A DNA stretch of 64,000 nt from Plantactinospora mayteni. Its GTDB lineage: Bacteria > Actinomycetota > Actinomycetes > Mycobacteriales > Micromonosporaceae. The translations under genes and the position numbers were made by a program. Where the stretch lies: NCBI RefSeq assembly GCF_016862935.1, contig NZ_BONX01000002.1, positions 248,001 to 312,000 on the forward strand, written 5' to 3'. The notes below the pieces were generated by a model. That model was not told the origin of the DNA and made no database searches. It worked only from the letters and a program-made list of their open reading frames with translations. Position 1 is the first letter of the stretch. Each line of letters starts with the position of its first letter. This document shows positions 52,268 to 60,810 of the stretch, one piece after another.

Positions 52268-53182
52268 CTAGTCGGCCGGTCCGGTGACGCCTCGGCCGGT
52301 ATATCGGGGCACCACCCGGTGCAGGGCGACCAGTACCAGGGCCGTCACCAGGGCGGCGGTGCCGGCGATCCCCGCCGCGCCGCCGCCGTACGCGATCAGG
52401 AGCTGGCGTCGGTCGAACTCGGAGATCGGCGTCGACCGTATGCCGTCGGTCCAGCCGAGGGCGATCGCGGCGACCAGCAGCAGGGCCAGGCCGACGACGG
52501 CGAGTACCGCGGTCGCCTGCCGGTTGCCGTCGGCGGCGGCGACCTGCGCGGTCTCCCGCTGGGTCAGCAGCAGCACCAGGCTGGCCGCCGAGGCCCAGGC
52601 GCCGACCACCAGCAGCGCCGCCACCGCGTCGCTGGGCCGGTGCCAGCCGGCCGACAGGGTGGCGACACCGGCCGCGGCGGCGTACCCGGCGCCGATCAGC
52701 GCGCCCCAGCCGCGGACCCGGGGCGGCAGCACCATGACCAGCGCGATCGCCACCGACGCGGCGACCGCGGTGTGTCCACTGGGCAGGCTGTTGCCGGCCG
52801 CAGCCCGGGCCTCGTCGACGGCGAAGTCGGGCCGCTCGATGACGTACTTCAGCGCCTGGGTGCTGAGGTTGGCGCCGACGATCAGCAGGACGGTCACCAC
52901 CGCCAGGGTGATCCGGACCCGGATCAGCGCGATGAAGCCGATGACCCCGGTGGCGACCAGCAGCGAGAGCAGGGAGACCGCGTTCAGCACGCCGCCGACG
53001 ACGCCCTCGATCCGGTGCTGCCCGATCGAGATGCCGGTCAGCGCGATCGTGTCCAGCACCTGGCCGTGTTCGGTGCCGACGGCGAACCGCCAGACCACGA
53101 CGAACGCGAGTATCTGGAGTGCGGTCAACAGGACCAGCCAGGACGCTGTCAGGATGCCGCTTCGGCCACGCACGCCGGACAC
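52268..53182 (-). CDS. PAP2 superfamily membrane phosphatase
   Basis: A 304-residue polytopic protein with the three PAP2 catalytic motifs: KYVIERPDF (K-x6-RP), NSLPSGHTAVA (PSGH) and LSAGWHRPSDAVA (R/W-x5-HxxxD type). It probably dephosphorylates a lipid phosphate or undecaprenyl pyrophosphate at the outer face. I take the GTG at 53182 (VSGVRGRSGILTASWLV); the upstream open frame crosses a terminator hairpin. It is tail-to-tail with the NB-ARC regulator, 16 bp apart. Confidence 0.88.
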   Translation of the reverse strand: MSGVRGRSGILTASWLVLLTALQILAFVVVWRFAVGTEHGQVLDTIALTGISIGQHRIEGVVGGVLNAVSLLSLLVATGVIGFIALIRVRITLAVVTVLLIVGANLSTQALKYVIERPDFAVDEARAAAGNSLPSGHTAVAASVAIALVMVLPPRVRGWGALIGAGYAAAAGVATLSAGWHRPSDAVAALLVVGAWASAASLVLLLTQRETAQVAAADGNRQATAVLAVVGLALLLVAAIALGWTDGIRSTPISEFDRRQLLIAYGGGAAGIAGTAALVTALVLVALHRVVPRYTGRGVTGPAD

Positions 53183-53604
53183 CGTATCGGACGCTCCCCG
53201 GCATAGCCGACACCGCACCGCTCGACGGGCGGAAAGGGGTGGGAAGACAAGAAGCGGGAGGGGCCGCCACGGGGGAAGCGGCCCCTCCCACTGAGGCCAG
53301 GATACTCCGACCTCGCCGTACTGGGCACCCCAGGCTGAGTGGAAACTCAGTGCCTTTGCCGGGGCGCGACCCGAAAATCTTCGCCATGACGGCCCTGCCG
53401 GAAGACGTCGGTCCGGGGCCCGGACACGAGGTCGGGCGGGCGACACCGGCTGGTGCCACCCGCCCGGAGGGCGCTGCTGGACGCCGCGGTGCGTCCTGGG
53501 TGGAACGGGAGTGGCGGGCCGGCCGGATCGCTGCGTTGGCCAATCCGGCCGGGCCCGCCACGGTTGGCCTGACCGTGGGAATCAGGCCCGTCTGGTGACC
53601 GGGA
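53183..53604. other. 422-bp gap between PAP2 and GH48
   Basis: Contains two hairpins (the terminator at 53256-53289 and CTGAGT-GGAA-ACTCAG at 53335-53350, a six-base stem on a tetraloop) and the PAP2 promoter region. No gene is supported; the open frame on the + strand at 53119-53598 has no homology. Confidence 0.5.
53256..53289 (-). terminator. Terminator between GH48 and PAP2
   Basis: A perfect 12-bp stem, GGGAGGGGCCGC (53256-53267) with GCGGCCCCTCCC (53278-53289), and a 10-base loop. It lies downstream of GH48 and upstream of PAP2 on the same strand and would end the GH48 transcript. Confidence 0.8.
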
Positions 53605-56514
53605 TCAGCCGATCAGCCGGTCGTAGTCGTGCAGCGCCATCGCCACGTCGATCTGCGCCCAGAAGCGGTGGTAGTTGAACGTCGGCACCGGGCCGCCGTT
53701 CAGGTACGACTGCACCTTGCCCCAGTCCGGGTCGTCCTGGAGGAACGAGCGGATGCTCAGGAAGGTGGAGTTGGAGTTGATCGGGTCACCGTTCGGCATG
53801 GTGCCGCTGAAGCCGGGCGGGATGTAGAGACCCTGGCCGGTGCTGGCGTTGTAGGCGTCGTCGAAGCGGTTGTAGTCCGCCTTGGTCTCCGGCACCGAGA
53901 CGCCCTTGCTGTCCTTGTGCTGGAGGACGGCGTCGAGCAGCGCCTTGGCCGTCGTCTTGGCCGCCGTGTGGTTGGCCTTGGCACCGTAGTAGATCAGCGT
54001 ACGGGCGTAGGCACCCGCGACGCCGACGTCCTGGGTGTGGTCGACCACCGAGACCCGCAGGTTGCTGTTGTTCACCGAGGTGGTGCCGGCGGTCCAGTTG
54101 CCACCCGGCTGGCCGCTCCAGCTCAGCGTCGACGGGATCTGGTAGTTCGCACCGTTCACCGTGGTGTTGGCGAGCGCCCAGTTGACCCACTTGTCGAGCA
54201 GCGCCTTGGCCCGGGCGTCACCACTCTCGTGGTAGTACTCCGCGACCCGCTCCATGCTCCACGCCTGGAAGCCGAACCACTGGTTCGACGGCGGGTCGTG
54301 GTAGACCGGCTTGACGTCGTACGTCATGCCGTAGAAGGTCGGCACGCCGGCCGGGCGGGCGCTGTAGTCGCCGTTCCAGCTGTTGGTCGCGCCACCGGCG
54401 ATGGCACCGTCGGCCGACTGGAGCCAGGTGTAGAAGTCGATCTGCCGGGTGAGGCTGGTGGCCCAGTCGGTCCGCGCGGTCGGCGACCGCGGGGTCAGCT
54501 CGGAGACCGTGGAGAGGGCGTACGCGGCGAACGGGTTCTGGTAGCCGCCGTGGTTGTGGCTGGAGCCGATCCGCCACGACCAGCTACTGCTGCCACCCTG
54601 CGAGCCGCCCCAGGCGTAGTACCAGGAGAGCAGGTAGGCGGAGCTGTTCTTGCCGGTACCGGCCGCGCAGGACGTCGAGGCGCACCCGGGCTGCTTGAAG
54701 TACTTGTCGTACATCGCGTAGCGCAGGTAGTCACCCATCTTGGCGGCGTTGGCGATGGTGGCCGAGATCTGCCCCTCGGCACCCTGCTCCTTGGCCCACT
54801 TCAGCGCCCAGTACGCGGCCTGGACGGCCCGCGCGTCGGCGTCGGGAGCGTTGGTGTAGCGCCACTGCTGGGCGTAGGAGGAGTCACCGATGAAGAGCGG
54901 CAGGTAGCCGTTCGGGCCACCGTCGGCGAAGGTCTCGCAGGAGGGGTGCGGAACGGTCTCGAAGACCGACTCCTGCGGGCCGCGCTGGTAGGTGTTGATG
55001 TACGCCGGCTTGGTGGTGCCGTCGCCGCAGCGGCCGTAGCCGTAGACGTTGTCCACGTCGAGCAGCCAGTGCATGCCGTACATCCGGCCACTGTTGTAGG
55101 TGGACTGGAGTTCGGCGGCGAGCGGGTCCTGACCCACCCGGACGTTCGCGTCGAGCTTGCCGCCCTGCTGCGGGTAGAGGTCCGGCCGGTTCGCCTCGGG
55201 CGCGTAGTCCGCCGGGTCGCTGGCGTTGTAGTTCGACTGGGTCTCGGACGGGATGATGTACCGGTCCATGATCTGCCAGGCGTTGTTGAACGGGCTCCAG
55301 TTGCCGGTGGTCCGGCCGTACATGGCCTCCAGGAAGAGCCAGTAGCTGAACGCCTCGGAGGTGGTCTCGTGACCGTGGTCCGGGGCCTCGACGAGTAGCG
55401 TCTCCACGGAGTGGTACGGCACGCCCTCGGGGCTGAAGTAGCCGTTCGCCGGCGCCTTGATCTTGTTGTAGAGCTCCAGGAACTCCTCGCCGTACTCGCC
55501 GGCCGGTCCGCCGCCCTCGTCGTCGGTGACGGTCACCTGGGTGGTCCCGGGGGTACGCCCGCTGGCGCTGGCGGTGATCGTCGCCGTGTCGTTGGTGGCG
55601 TCGGCGTCCTGCGCGGCGTTGACCTGGACGTTGACGCCGGTGTTCCAGTTCTGCGGGGTGATCGTCGCCGTGCTGGCGCCGAGCGTCACGTCCGCGTCGC
55701 CGGTCTTGCTCAGGTTGACGGTGACGTTGCTGGTCGGCGCGGCGCTGAGCCTGACGTTCAGCGGGGCACTGGCGCCCTCGGCGATGGTGAGCGTCGCCGG
55801 TACCACCACGCTCGGCTGGGTCGTGCCGCCGACGGTGAAGGAGACCTCGTCGACGCCGCTCAGCCCGGCACTGTCGTACGCCCGGGCCTGCGCGGTGTAC
55901 TGCCCGGCCGGCAGCGCGCTGTTGGTGTAGCTGTACGGCGCGCTGGTGTCGGTGCCGACCAGCAGGCCGTTGCGGTAGAACTCGACACGCTGGACCGGCC
56001 CCTCGGCGTCGGTCGCGGTGGCCGAGACGGTGACGTTGGCCGGTGCGGTGAAGGTCGCGCCGTTGGCCGGGCTGGTGATGTCGACGGTCGGCGCGGTGTT
56101 CTGGGCGCCGTTGCAGGGGTTGCCGTTGATGGTGAACGCGGTCGGGTTGGCGTTGGTCCCCGAGTAGGAGCCGTTGAACCCGATGCTGGTCGAGGCGCCG
56201 GTGGCGAGGTTGCCGTTCCAGGCCACGTTGGTCGCGGTCACGTTCGCGCCGGACTGGGTCCAGTTCGCCGACCAGCCCTGGGTGATCCGCTGGTTGCCCG
56301 GGAAGGTGAACCCGAGGTTCCAACTGGTCAACGGGTCGCCGACGTTCCGGATGGTGATGGACGCGCTGAATCCGGAGCCCCAGCTGTTGGCGGTGTAGGT
56401 GACGTCGCAGCCGGGGGCCGCGTAGGCGGTGCCGGGGACGACGGCAACACCTCCGACCACCAATATGCCGGCGGCGGCCATCGCCAGTCGGCGTCTTCCT
56501 AACCTCAACTTCAT
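53605..56514 (-). CDS. Secreted GH48 cellobiohydrolase with CBM2, Ig-like and Calx-beta domains
   Basis: A 969-residue exported cellulase that attacks cellulose chains from the reducing end. A signal peptide (1-32, RRRLAMAAAGILVVGGVAVV) is followed by an N-terminal CBM2 (CDVTYTANSWGSGFSASITIRNVG... to GNPC, about 34-135). An Ig-like domain (NTAPTVDITSPANGATFT, about 140-225) and a Calx-beta-like domain (VVVPATLTIAEGAS... to about 330) come next. The GH48 catalytic domain (about 340-969) has VEAPDHGHETTSEAFSYWLFLEAMYG, which includes the conserved proton-donor glutamate region. CebR boxes upstream link it to cellobiose induction. GAGGAG precedes the ATG. Confidence 0.95.
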   Translation of the reverse strand: MKLRLGRRRLAMAAAGILVVGGVAVVPGTAYAAPGCDVTYTANSWGSGFSASITIRNVGDPLTSWNLGFTFPGNQRITQGWSANWTQSGANVTATNVAWNGNLATGASTSIGFNGSYSGTNANPTAFTINGNPCNGAQNTAPTVDITSPANGATFTAPANVTVSATATDAEGPVQRVEFYRNGLLVGTDTSAPYSYTNSALPAGQYTAQARAYDSAGLSGVDEVSFTVGGTTQPSVVVPATLTIAEGASAPLNVRLSAAPTSNVTVNLSKTGDADVTLGASTATITPQNWNTGVNVQVNAAQDADATNDTATITASASGRTPGTTQVTVTDDEGGGPAGEYGEEFLELYNKIKAPANGYFSPEGVPYHSVETLLVEAPDHGHETTSEAFSYWLFLEAMYGRTTGNWSPFNNAWQIMDRYIIPSETQSNYNASDPADYAPEANRPDLYPQQGGKLDANVRVGQDPLAAELQSTYNSGRMYGMHWLLDVDNVYGYGRCGDGTTKPAYINTYQRGPQESVFETVPHPSCETFADGGPNGYLPLFIGDSSYAQQWRYTNAPDADARAVQAAYWALKWAKEQGAEGQISATIANAAKMGDYLRYAMYDKYFKQPGCASTSCAAGTGKNSSAYLLSWYYAWGGSQGGSSSWSWRIGSSHNHGGYQNPFAAYALSTVSELTPRSPTARTDWATSLTRQIDFYTWLQSADGAIAGGATNSWNGDYSARPAGVPTFYGMTYDVKPVYHDPPSNQWFGFQAWSMERVAEYYHESGDARAKALLDKWVNWALANTTVNGANYQIPSTLSWSGQPGGNWTAGTTSVNNSNLRVSVVDHTQDVGVAGAYARTLIYYGAKANHTAAKTTAKALLDAVLQHKDSKGVSVPETKADYNRFDDAYNASTGQGLYIPPGFSGTMPNGDPINSNSTFLSIRSFLQDDPDWGKVQSYLNGGPVPTFNYHRFWAQIDVAMALHDYDRLIG

Positions 56515-56784
56515 GTCGTGACTTCTCCTCGCGGACCGGGCCGCGGTGCTGCCGCGGCTGGGGCGCCTCCTGCGCGTGGTGCGGGGGCGGTGCGCGTGGG
56601 TGGGCAGGCGCCGGAATGGTGGTGGTCAACCCGTCCCGGACCGGGGTCGGCGGACGCCGGAGGAGACGCCGGACGTGGCGGCTCCGAGCTGTGCGGGGGC
56701 GCCGTACCGAGAGACTCGGATGCCCTGGCGGCCCACGATCGCGTCAGCTATGGCTCCCGACCGCGATAGTTCGACAGTGTGGCA

Positions 56785-56798
56785 TGGGAGCGCTCCCG
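56785..56798. promoter_or_regulatory. CebR box 1 (GH48 side)
   Basis: TGGGAGCGCTCCCG, one mismatch to the known CebR/CelR operator TGGGAGCGCTCCCA, 271 bp upstream of the GH48 start. It is expected to repress GH48 until cellobiose appears. Confidence 0.85.
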
Positions 56799-56933
56799 CA
56801 GCAAGGGGAGTCGATCCCCGGCTCCACTGCGGACGGCCAGAGAAGCCCGCTGACCTGCACATAGAGTCGATCGAGCGGAGCACAACGGAGTTTCGTCGAC
56901 GTTGGCCCGATGTTTCGATCTTATTTTGGGTCT

Positions 56934-56961
56934 TTCACAAACCCGTGACGCGGGCTACAGT
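56934..56961 (+). promoter_or_regulatory. Rightward promoter next to CebR box 2
   Basis: TTCACA (56934-56939), 16-base spacer, TACAGT (56956-56961). CebR box 2 begins 15 bp after the -10 element, so it would overlap the transcription start region. This promoter points away from GH48 and lies 700 bp from GH1. Confidence 0.5.
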
Positions 56962-56975
56962 CCAACCAACGTCGA

Positions 56976-56989
56976 TGGGAGCGCTTCCA
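56976..56989. promoter_or_regulatory. CebR box 2 (mid-intergenic)
   Basis: TGGGAGCGCTTCCA, one mismatch to the CebR consensus, located mid-way in the GH48-GH1 intergenic region just downstream of a rightward promoter. Confidence 0.8.
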
Positions 56990-56999
56990 TTGATGAGGA

Positions 57000-57295
57000 T
57001 GTAAGTAGCTTGGATCGCACCACCACGGGTGCTGCGAGGATCCGGTCCGCCGGGTCGATCGCTCCCCGTTGGGCGAGCTACGGAATTGTTACGTAGCCGC
57101 CGACCGCTCAGCCACAGGGCTGAGGGCGGGCCAGCCCGGACTCCGCCGTCAGCCAGCTCACCACCGTCGGAAGGAGGTGGAACCAGAGCCACTCGCGTGG
57201 CCCGGCTCCCGCGCGGCACGCACGACCTGGACGCCAATTCCGCTCGTGCGTGTTTGTAACTCACGCTGGGGACGGGGGTTGCCCTCCCCGTCCCC
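57000..57295 (+). ncRNA. Possible structured leader or small RNA without a downstream gene
   Basis: Between the CebR-overlapped promoter and a strong terminator there is no convincing gene. The DNA holds a hairpin CTCAGCC-ACAG-GGCTGAG (57107-57124), then CCGTCAGCCAGCTCACC (57146-57162) and a CCACC/GGTGG stem (57161-57165 with 57176-57180). The CCGTCAGC...ACC segment is reminiscent of the 3' half of ydaO/c-di-AMP riboswitches, but I cannot trace the full fold. A short frame ends at TAA 57257-57259, eight bases before the terminator. Confidence 0.3.
57268..57295 (+). terminator. Strong terminator in the GH48-GH1 intergenic region
   Basis: A perfect 10-bp stem, GGGGACGGGG (57268-57277) with CCCCGTCCCC (57286-57295), loop of eight. 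No annotated gene ends here, which implies a short transcript or a leader. Confidence 0.75.
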
Positions 57296-57442
57296 ACACT
57301 AACCCCCCGCCAACGACGGGAAAATCGGTCATCGGTACAGCGCCTCGACGCCGAACCGTCGATCGGCTGCGTCATCGGCACCTCGAACGGCGACCGACCT
57401 CGTCGCGACGCGACGAACGGTCGCCGTGGTCATGGTGCACAG

Positions 57443-57534
57443 TGAACCTTTCTCAACCTCCCCTTGCGCTTCGAGGGACCACAAGGTCGGACGCGGCACC
57501 TGAGCGCCGCGCGGTTCAGGTTGAAAAAGGTTCA
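57443..57534. repeat. 17-bp inverted repeat 58 bp apart
   Basis: TGAACCTTTCTCAACCT (57443-57459) and AGGTTGAAAAAGGTTCA (57518-57534) are inverted copies with one mismatch, upstream of the GH1 gene. They could be a regulator's paired sites, a long-range stem or the ends of a tiny element. Confidence 0.6.
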
Positions 57535-57624
57535 GTGGGGACGGGCAATGGACGAGGCCCAGACCCGCCATTGCCATCCGAACAACCCATACGCAATCGC
57601 CCGGTAGATCGCTACGCTCTTGCA

Positions 57625-57638
57625 TGGGAGCGCTCCCG
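57625..57638. promoter_or_regulatory. CebR box 3 (GH1 promoter)
   Basis: TGGGAGCGCTCCCG, one mismatch to the CebR consensus, 38 bp upstream of the GH1 ATG, placed to block its transcription directly. Confidence 0.88.
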
Positions 57639-57675
57639 GGCGTCGCGCGGAGGGCCCCACTCACGAGGAGACAGC

Positions 57676-59172
57676 ATGTCCGTACTGACTCGGCGGCATC
57701 TGCTGCGCCGCGCCGCGTTGTCCGCCAGTGCCGTGCCGGCCGGCCGCCTGTCGACGAGCACGGCGGCAGCAGCCGTCGCCGGCGCGACGCTGGCCGGCTG
57801 CGACGCCGACCCCGAGGCCGACGACGCGCGACGTACGGCGCCGGACGCGCGGCTCGGACTCCGCTTTCCGGACGGCTTCGGGTGGGGCGCGGCCACCTCT
57901 GCGTACCAGATCGAGGGGGCAGCCAAGGACGACGGGCGGGGCGAGTCCGTCTGGGACACGTTCAGCCACACCCCGGGACGGGTCCGGGGCGGGGACACCG
58001 GCGACGTCGCCGCCGACCACTACCACCGGTACGTCGAGGACCTGGACCTGATGAAGGATCTCGGGCTGGCGACGTACCGGTTCTCCATCTCCTGGCCACG
58101 GATCCAGGCCGACGGTACCGGCGCGCCCAACCAGCGCGGACTCGACTTCTACCGGCGCCTGGTCGACGGCCTGCACGACCGGGGCATCGCCCCGATGGCC
58201 ACGCTCTTCCACTGGGACCTGCCGCAGTCGCTCCAGGACATCGGCGGCTGGGAGTCCCGGGACGTCGCCTACCGCTTCGCCGACTACGCCGAGGCGATCT
58301 TCGAGGCGCTCGGCCCGAGCGTGCCGGTCTGGCTGACCATCAACGAGCCCAAGACGGTGGTGCAGAACGGCTACCTCCAGGGCCACCACGCCCCCGGCCT
58401 GCGCGAGCCGGACGCCGCCTACCTGGTCGCGCACCACCTGCAACTCGCGCACGGCCTGGCGGTACGCGCGCTGCGCGCCACCGGCAGCGCCAGCCGGATC
58501 GGCCCCGCGCTGAACCTGCACCCCTGCTACCCGGCCGACGACGCGCCCGGGGCGGCCGAGGCGACCCAGCTCTACGACGGCTACGAGAACCGGCTCTACC
58601 TGGACTCCATCTTCAAGGGCGCCTACCCGGCCGACGTACTGGCCGACCTGGGTCCGGAGAGCCGGATGGTCCGGGGCATCCGGGACGGCGACCTGGCGAT
58701 CATCTCGTCCCCGGTGGACCTGCTCGCCGTGCAGTACTACACGCCGATCTACGTCACCGGCGACGGCGGTACGGTCCGCAAGTGGCCGACCTCGGAGGCG
58801 AGCTGGCAGCAGATCTTCCCCGACGGGATGTACGACATCCTGACCCGGGTGACCCGGGACTACGGCGACGTGCCGCTCACCGTCACCGAGAACGGCCTGC
58901 CCACCCCGGACCGGCTCGCCGGGGACGGCACGGTGGACGACATCGGTCGGATCGCCTTCCTCCGCGACCACATGGCGGCGGCACACCGGGCCATCTCCGA
59001 CGGCGTGCCGCTGGAGAGCTACCACGTCTGGTCGCTGATGGACAACTTCGAGTGGAACGAGGGCTATGAGCAGCGATGGGGATTGATCTATATTGACTTC
59101 CCCACCCAACGCCGGATCCCCAAGCGCAGCGCGCACTGGTACCGACGGGTGATCGCCGACAACAGCGTCTGA
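57676..59172 (+). CDS. GH1 beta-glucosidase, predicted Tat-exported lipoprotein
   Basis: A 498-residue family 1 glycoside hydrolase that would split cellobiose released by the neighbouring GH48. The GH1 hallmarks are present: FPDGFGWGAATSAYQIEG, the acid/base Glu224 in WLTINEPK, and the nucleophile Glu405 in LTVTENGLP. The N-terminus carries a twin-arginine region (RRHLLRRAALSAS), a hydrophobic stretch and a lipobox LAGC (Cys near residue 43). It therefore appears to be exported folded and anchored outside, whereas most actinobacterial GH1 enzymes are cytoplasmic. GAGGAG precedes the ATG. A terminator follows at 59217-59236. Confidence 0.93.
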   Translation: MSVLTRRHLLRRAALSASAVPAGRLSTSTAAAAVAGATLAGCDADPEADDARRTAPDARLGLRFPDGFGWGAATSAYQIEGAAKDDGRGESVWDTFSHTPGRVRGGDTGDVAADHYHRYVEDLDLMKDLGLATYRFSISWPRIQADGTGAPNQRGLDFYRRLVDGLHDRGIAPMATLFHWDLPQSLQDIGGWESRDVAYRFADYAEAIFEALGPSVPVWLTINEPKTVVQNGYLQGHHAPGLREPDAAYLVAHHLQLAHGLAVRALRATGSASRIGPALNLHPCYPADDAPGAAEATQLYDGYENRLYLDSIFKGAYPADVLADLGPESRMVRGIRDGDLAIISSPVDLLAVQYYTPIYVTGDGGTVRKWPTSEASWQQIFPDGMYDILTRVTRDYGDVPLTVTENGLPTPDRLAGDGTVDDIGRIAFLRDHMAAAHRAISDGVPLESYHVWSLMDNFEWNEGYEQRWGLIYIDFPTQRRIPKRSAHWYRRVIADNSV

Positions 59173-59216
59173 CACCGAGCCGTACCGGCCAGCGCCGGAA
59201 CCTTCGTCAACCCCCT

Positions 59217-59236
59217 CGCGGTCCACCCGGACCGCG
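59217..59236 (+). terminator. Terminator of the GH1 gene
   Basis: CGCGGTCC (59217-59224) pairs perfectly with GGACCGCG (59229-59236) around ACCC, 44 bp beyond the stop codon. Confidence 0.75.
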
Positions 59237-59316
59237 GGTGCGGGGTACCGCGCGATCCAGGTCGACGAGGTCCACTCGGGCAGCCACGCCGCCCGACCGT
59301 ACCGCCGAGGGGTTGC

Positions 59317-60345
59317 ATGGAGAACCAGAGCTCGACCAGGAGGCACGTCACCGAGGCCGAACTCCGGTCGCTGGTCCGGCGCGGCTTCGGTGACCGGACC
59401 GCGATCACCGACTGGCGGGAACTGACCGGCGGCACCTACAACGCCGCCTACGCCGTCACCCTCGGCGAGAGCACCGAGCTGGTACTCAAGGTCGCCCCGC
59501 CACCCGAGCTGAAGCTGCTCAGCCACGAGGTCGACCTGATGCGTACCGAGGTCGACTTCTACCGCCGGGCCGCCCGGGTGGTGACCGTGGTGCCCGAGGT
59601 CGTCCACGCCGACTTCAACCGGGACCTGATCGGCACCGACTTCGCCTTCCTCAGTCGGATCGCCGGAACGGACCTGAACCGTACCCGGGACGAGCTGACC
59701 CCGGCACAGCTCGCCACCGTACGCGGTGAGATCGCCGCGCACGCGGCCCGGCTGCACACCGTCACCGGCCCGGCGTACGGCTATCCGCTGCGCGGCAGCC
59801 GCAGTTGGCAGCCGTCCTGGCGGGGCGCCTTCGGGGCGATGGTCGACGACATCCTCGCCGACGCCCTCCGGCTGGGCAGCGCGCTACCCACCCCGCCGGA
59901 CCGGATCGGGGACCTGCTGCGCCGGCACGCCGACGCCCTCGACGAGGTACGCCGACCCGCCCTGGTCCACTTCGACCTCTGGGACGGCAACATCTTCGTC
60001 GCCGCCGATCCTGCCGGCCCGGTCCGGGTGACCGGCCTGATCGACGGCGAACGGGCCTTCTTCGGCGACCCGCTGGCCGAACTGGTCTCGATGACGCTCT
60101 TCCGCGAACTCGACGACGAACCGGAGATCCTCGCCGGCTACGCCTCGGCCGGACACGGCAGCCTCGAACTGACCACGGCGGCCCGCCGCCGGCTCACCCT
60201 CTACACGATCTATCTCTATCTCGTCATGTGCGTCGAAGGCGCCACCCGGGGGTGGGACGGCCCGGAACGGGTCGAGTACGAACGGTGGCTCGCCGGGCAG
60301 CTCGACACGCAACTGGGCCGGCTGGGCCAGGCCCGGCAGGCATGA
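59317..60345 (+). CDS. Aminoglycoside phosphotransferase-fold kinase
   Basis: A 342-residue small-molecule kinase of the APH/choline-kinase fold: LTGGTYNAAYAVTL (nucleotide loop), ELVLKVAPP with the ATP-binding lysine, the Brenner motif LVHFDLWDGNIF (HxDxxxxN), and LIDGERAFFGDPLAEL for the metal aspartate. Similar actinobacterial proteins are annotated as APH or fructosamine kinase relatives; most are not resistance genes. GAGGGG precedes the ATG. Convergent with the roadblock gene. Confidence 0.88.
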   Translation: MENQSSTRRHVTEAELRSLVRRGFGDRTAITDWRELTGGTYNAAYAVTLGESTELVLKVAPPPELKLLSHEVDLMRTEVDFYRRAARVVTVVPEVVHADFNRDLIGTDFAFLSRIAGTDLNRTRDELTPAQLATVRGEIAAHAARLHTVTGPAYGYPLRGSRSWQPSWRGAFGAMVDDILADALRLGSALPTPPDRIGDLLRRHADALDEVRRPALVHFDLWDGNIFVAADPAGPVRVTGLIDGERAFFGDPLAELVSMTLFRELDDEPEILAGYASAGHGSLELTTAARRRLTLYTIYLYLVMCVEGATRGWDGPERVEYERWLAGQLDTQLGRLGQARQA

Positions 60346-60371
60346 GACGACGCCACACCGCCGCCCCCGCC

Positions 60372-60389
60372 GACCGGACGCGACCGGTC
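60372..60389. terminator. Small hairpin between kinase and roadblock genes
   Basis: GACCGG (60372-60377) pairs with CCGGTC (60384-60389) across a six-base loop at a convergent junction; it reaches into the roadblock stop codon. Confidence 0.45.
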
Positions 60390-60810
60390 AGCGGGGCAGT
60401 GCCTGCTGGAGCTCGGCCCGCAGCGCCGGAGTCAGCATCTCACCGGCCGCCTTGGCCAGCTTCGCCATCTCGTAACCCACCACGCCGATGTCGGCGTCGT
60501 TGCCGGCGAGGGTGGCCAGGATCGAACCGTCCCGGATCTGCATGACCAGGAAGTAACCCCGTCCCATCTCGACCACCGTCTGCTTGACGATGTCGCCGTC
60601 GAACATCTCCGCGGCCCCGGTGGTGATGCTGGACAACCCGGAGGTGACCGCGGCGAGCTTGTCGGCGTGGTCCCGGGGCAGGTGCTCGGAGACCGCCACC
60701 AGCAGTCCGTCGGCGGAGACGACGATGGCGTGCGCCACCCCGGGTACCCGCTCCGTGAACCCGCTCACCAGCCAGTTCAGATCCCGTGCCTCTTGACTGA
60801 GCGTGCTCAA
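60388..60810 (-). CDS. Roadblock/LC7 domain protein (conservon B type)
   Basis: A 140-residue roadblock/LC7 fold protein: [49 protein letters not shown] and [31 protein letters not shown], as in the second component of actinobacterial conservons, which regulates a small Ras-like GTPase. Its ATG overlaps the kinase stop by four bases. The usual third and fourth genes (DUF742 protein and GTPase) do not follow. Confidence 0.92.
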   Translation of the reverse strand: MSTLSQEARDLNWLVSGFTERVPGVAHAIVVSADGLLVAVSEHLPRDHADKLAAVTSGLSSITTGAAEMFDGDIVKQTVVEMGRGYFLVMQIRDGSILATLAGNDADIGVVGYEMAKLAKAAGEMLTPALRAELQQALPR

